Positions 60,886-64,000 of a stretch of 64,000 bases of DNA are shown in pieces. Positions within the stretch are counted from its first letter, which is position 1; each line of letters starts with the position of its first letter. The DNA is from Solen grandis (taxonomy: Eukaryota; Mollusca; Bivalvia; Adapedonta; Solenidae), in contig CM037777.1 in NCBI GenBank assembly GCA_021229015.1, positions 53,532,087 to 53,596,086 of the forward strand, in the 5' to 3' direction. Position numbers and translations under genes: made by a program. Below the pieces are notes generated by a model. That model was not told the origin of the DNA. It made no database searches and saw nothing but the letters and a program-made list of their open reading frames with translations.

Positions 60886-61218
60886 ATGGACAAAAAAAGC
60901 TGTTCCAATGCAAAACCAATGAGCCAGTACCTCGGTTACAGCTGTCGAAAGAGCCAGGTGAAAATAGTTGGGGGGACAGGTAGATTGTTGCAGCACATCG
61001 AAACCAGGATGACAGAAATTGGCCCTAATTTTGCAATTCTGTATAAACGTCGTTGTTCCCAGGTATCACTGTGGGGCGGCCGATTGGAACGGGCGGGACT
61101 GGTGATCCATCATGACACCCGAGATAGGCCTGAATATTTAGTCAATGTGTGCCGCCAGGTTATTGTTGCATCTGATGAGGGTGGGAGTCAGGCAATATTA
61201 ACCAGATCAGGATTCTAA
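60886..61218 (+). CDS. unassigned 110-codon open frame
   Basis: Starts at ATG 60886 and ends TAA at 61216-61218. The sequence is GC-richer than its surroundings. The product begins MDKKSCSNAKPMSQYLGYSC and is basic in its first half. It has no signal peptide, membrane segment or motif that I recognise. The block around 61070-61190 (GGGGCGGCCGATTGGAACGG) is the most GC-rich of the region and might be conserved for a noncoding reason. No splice sites of note are seen. Confidence 0.2.
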   Translation: MDKKSCSNAKPMSQYLGYSCRKSQVKIVGGTGRLLQHIETRMTEIGPNFAILYKRRCSQVSLWGGRLERAGLVIHHDTRDRPEYLVNVCRQVIVASDEGGSQAILTRSGF

Positions 61219-61371
61219 CTATTTCATTTTTTAAAATTTTGCTGAATTTAATTAGCTTCTTCAAAGTATAAAATAAGCATTTATCAATCCTCCCCAAAAA
61301 TATTGCCCATTATACTTGATAAGGTTTCAAAAACACTATAAATATGGAATATTCAGTGGATAACCTTTTAC
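61219..61371. other. noncoding spacer
   Basis: AT-rich; nothing seen. Confidence 0.45.
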
Positions 61372-61672
61372 CTCATGAATATCATGTACAAATTAGAAGA
61401 CATGCAGGATATTAAATTACTGAACTGTTAATGGTATATGAAACTATACATTTTCCTTTGCTATGCAGGCTGTGTGGAATCTGATCTACATACTGAGGGT
61501 TGAGAGCAAAACAAGGCTAAGTACTATTAAGATATATGAACTTAGCATAATTTCGCTCTCACCCTCGATTAATTTAATGTATTATTTAATTAATTTATTT
61601 ATTATAATATCAGCAAACAAAGCAGACAGACAGCCCCTTCCAAAAGCTGTTTGATCAGGATCTGTTTATTTT
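61372..61672 (+). repeat. dispersed repeat with decayed H2 hairpin, copy B
   Basis: Collinear with 4677-4890: ACCTCATGAATATCATGTAC, TGAACTGTTAATGGTATATG, GCTATGCAGGCTGTGTGGAA. The H2 arms survive as AACAAAGCAGACAGACAG and TTTGATCAGGATCTGTTTA. It is longer than copy A owing to an AT-rich insertion at about 61500-61610. Confidence 0.45.
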
Positions 61673-62908
61673 GCCAATACATCAAAACTTGGCTGCATGG
61701 TAGAACGGGTAAATTTATGATATAAAAACACTCGTTTTACTCATAGAAGTCTCAAGTAAAAATTTCTGGACAGTAATAAGATTTTCTGCAAAAACGTTTC
61801 AGATTACCTCAATTCTTAAAAACAAATTGCCATTTTTAAACTATTCTATAGCAGGGGGAAAACAACACAATATGGGAACTAAAATACCTTGCTTCAGTTA
61901 CTATTAATTCCAATTATGATGAAAGAAAATGGGAAAATCCTGTATCCTCTACTCTATAATTTTCATATTGAATAATTCATATCATCTTTTAGAAATGTTT
62001 ATTTTGTTTTGACCAATAGCTGTCAATTGAACAATAGCTCAAGAAGATTTAATGAATTAAAACAACAGCGACATTGAATCAACGTTGCCGAAGGCGGTGT
62101 TGCATGATGGGTCTCCCATGATTCCCCCAAACTCATCATTGACAATATTTCACCAAATAATGAAAAAATAACAAGACCATATCCGATCCGACACCCTAGG
62201 AAGTAAAATTGATGTGACGAAAATGGTTTCTTACACTCTTGCACTTTGGAAGCTGTTTTAAACCCTTCAGGCATCTTCAGTGAGAGAACATTGACAAATG
62301 CCAACAATTCCTCTACAATTTTAAAACATCACGCTAAAAATGAAGATGAAAAAAATGTGACAGGTGTAAGTTACATTTGACGCCTTCATAATGTGGATGT
62401 TACCATATAAAATCAAGAATTCTTGGGAGAAAAATCTGGATACTGTTGCAAGCGCTAATTTGAAAAAAATGTTATTAATGAAGATCAGAAGCACAGAAAT
62501 TACTTACTTAAATTGAATTGTTGTTTTTTCTTAATTTTTAAAGATTTTCTTGAAATCTTTGCATGGTCTCATGAGTTTACAAAAGGCATCTTCACCACAA
62601 TGGGTATGAAAGTGAATTCTTTGTTCTTTTAAATATTTCATCTTGTAGCCTATGTAAAGTAACACTTAGCAAGGCCATTCTGACAAAGTCTCTGTATAAA
62701 CTTGCAACCTAAAATTTTAGTCCATTTACACATTCTTTACCAAATAATATTAAAATGCAAATGATTTTATATGCTTTTAAGTTAGCATTTGCCTCTGCCA
62801 GCAGGATTCCACAAACTTACACTCAAGGCCCTTAATTATTGATATATCCGTGTCCACAAGTAAGAAAAGTGTATTGTTTTATGTTTACCAAAAATATCAG
62901 CCTTTGGT
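61673..62908. other. noncoding, no feature seen
   Basis: AT-rich. 62040-62310 is a little more complex and carries a 94-codon minus frame without a recognisable domain. Confidence 0.45.
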
Positions 62909-63084
62909 AAGGCATAAAAAAATTGTTCTGTTTCTGCTCACCCTACTGACCCTCTTTTTTACGACCGACCCTTAAGTTTTCTTTACCTTTCCACCTTTAA
63001 AAAAATCTTTCCCTCAAAATCCCAACCTGCAGATCCTCTTTTTTGTTGAAGACCTGAAATGGAACTTTTTTTTTTTTGGCCTAA
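62909..63084 (-). mobile_element. MITE-like element with AGGCAAAAAAA termini, copy 2
   Basis: Reverse orientation to 58239-58365. Ends AAGGCATAAAAAAATTG and TTTTTTTTTTTGGCCTAA. The minus strand carries AGTTCCATTTCAGGTCTTCA, AAAAGAGGATCTGCAGGTTG and AGCAGAAACAGAAC. It also has an extra internal segment (AAGGTGGAAAGGTAAAGAAA) that the first copy lacks. Confidence 0.6.
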
Positions 63085-63176
63085 GAGGCAAATGTTTGAA
63101 CCTATAAACTTCAACTTGGTTACTATATGCCATAGGTTGGATGTTCAATCCCTGATCCCATCTGACTAAAGTTGTT

Positions 63177-63418
63177 TTAACCCTTTCCCTCATATAGACT
63201 CATTTTGACGCCCTCAATAGGTATCACATAAAGCCTGATCTGCAGAAAACCACAGCTAAACCTTACCAAATTTAATTACAAAATACTAATTTCAAGACCA
63301 CTGAGGAGCAGCGAACAGCATAAAACCTGATCAGCCTGCGAGTTACTCGCAGGCTGATCTGGTTTTATGCTGTTCGCATAGGTCTTTTCATGGTGTCCTC
63401 TATGAGGGAAAGGGTTAA
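63177..63418 (+). mobile_element. MITE-P copy 9, full length
   Basis: Body 63181-63414, 234 bp, flanked by TTAA. Both termini are intact, and the central hairpin is intact with the single standard mismatch. It is one of the best-preserved copies. Confidence 0.9.
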
Positions 63419-63575
63419 ATGGTGCTCCCCTGACTGGTGGGTTCTGTATCAGGATAATGTGACTGGGTTAGCAGCATGCTGAACACTAATGTGGCAGGAC
63501 TATATCTGTCTCAAGTATTCTACAAATGACTGAAATACTGTTGGTGGGATGTTAAATCTAATAAACAATATACAA
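63419..63575 (+). mobile_element. possible SINE 3' part
   Basis: Ends TACTGTTGGTGGGATGTTAA then ATCTAATAAACAATA, which resembles the 3' ends of molluscan SINEs. No polymerase III boxes are visible, because MITE-P copy 9 sits directly upstream. Confidence 0.3.
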
Positions 63576-64000
63576 TGTACCAGACTGCTAGTATGGTCAC
63601 ATGGACAATGAATAAGTAGGTCAAAATCAATTTTTGGATATTATTCTCAAGAGAATGATAAAACATACGACTGATGCTACTACTCAGAATAAGAGATAAA
63701 ACTTCTTTATGGAACAAAATTTAAACCAAGCAGAACTTGATTTACATACAATCCAATCCTAAAAAAATGGAATCACAATAAGACATTACAAAGCCATATG
63801 ATAATAAAGCAGAATTAATGCCAGAACCATGTGGGTCACCCGATGGAGCTCATGTACTTAAAATCTCTGAACGTGTTGCATTGTAATAAAAAAATTTATT
63901 GAAGATATTAATCATAATTTTTAAAGTAAAAGTAACAAATTTTTTTTTACGAAAAGAAATTAAAAATTTCAATTTTTGTTTAAAAAAAACCAAAAACCTT
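63576..64000. other. noncoding, AT-rich window end
   Basis: No gene or repeat is seen. Confidence 0.5.

Overview
The window is animal nuclear DNA, most likely from a bivalve mollusc and probably a heterodont clam or mussel; the species cannot be fixed from the sequence. It is AT-rich, has no operon-like gene packing and is full of short non-autonomous repeats. The bivalve call rests on the repeats: 'pearl'-like elements (hairpin terminus, tandem core of about 160 bp, GAC-rich microsatellite, second hairpin terminus), a tRNA-derived SINE of the type common in bivalves, and dispersed repeats with GGGCCATGATGGCCC termini. There is one assembly gap of exactly 100 N (46633-46732).

No complete, recognisable protein gene is present. 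Almost all open frames are short chance frames in AT-rich DNA or frames opened by repeats. The few stretches that look coding or exon-like are given with low confidence: a possible exon at 643-851 (+) ending on a consensus splice donor; a minus-strand cluster at 14662-15804 (two open segments and a 44-bp exon-like block), with a promoter-like GC-richer patch at 16380-16604; a 99-residue single-pass membrane protein frame at 57660-57959 (+); and an unassigned frame at 60886-61218 (+). The window is best read as intergenic or intronic sequence with scattered higher-complexity islands that could be regulatory.

Repeat layout. (1) A 234-bp palindromic MITE ('MITE-P') is present nine times: 1369, 3653 (truncated), 13489 (deleted), 27078, 27822, 43705, 46415 (cut by the gap), 60272 and 63177. 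It has CCCTTTCCCTCATA termini, 4-bp target duplications (TTAA, ATAA or ATAT) and a central 31-bp-arm hairpin. (2) Pearl-like family 1 has two long copies, 18092-19845 and 24990-26252, plus decayed termini at 12823, 20833 and 43948. (3) Pearl-like family 2 has one long copy at 36743-37529 and a second copy at 17716-20112 into which the first family 1 element has inserted. (4) A third small family with the same end structure lies at 3406-3525 and 9643-9735. (5) A minisatellite of about 43 units of about 42 bp fills 31610-33416. (6) There are at least three SINE families, simple repeats, and several pairs of older dispersed repeats.

The most informative signals are the paired compensatory changes in one MITE-P hairpin, the shared architecture of three pearl-like families with a nested insertion, the block structure of the 42-bp array, and motif clusters (homeodomain/POU at 44355-44510, CCAAT/X-box/PAR-bZIP at 55960-56170, a DR1 nuclear receptor site inside a repeat at 36629-36647).
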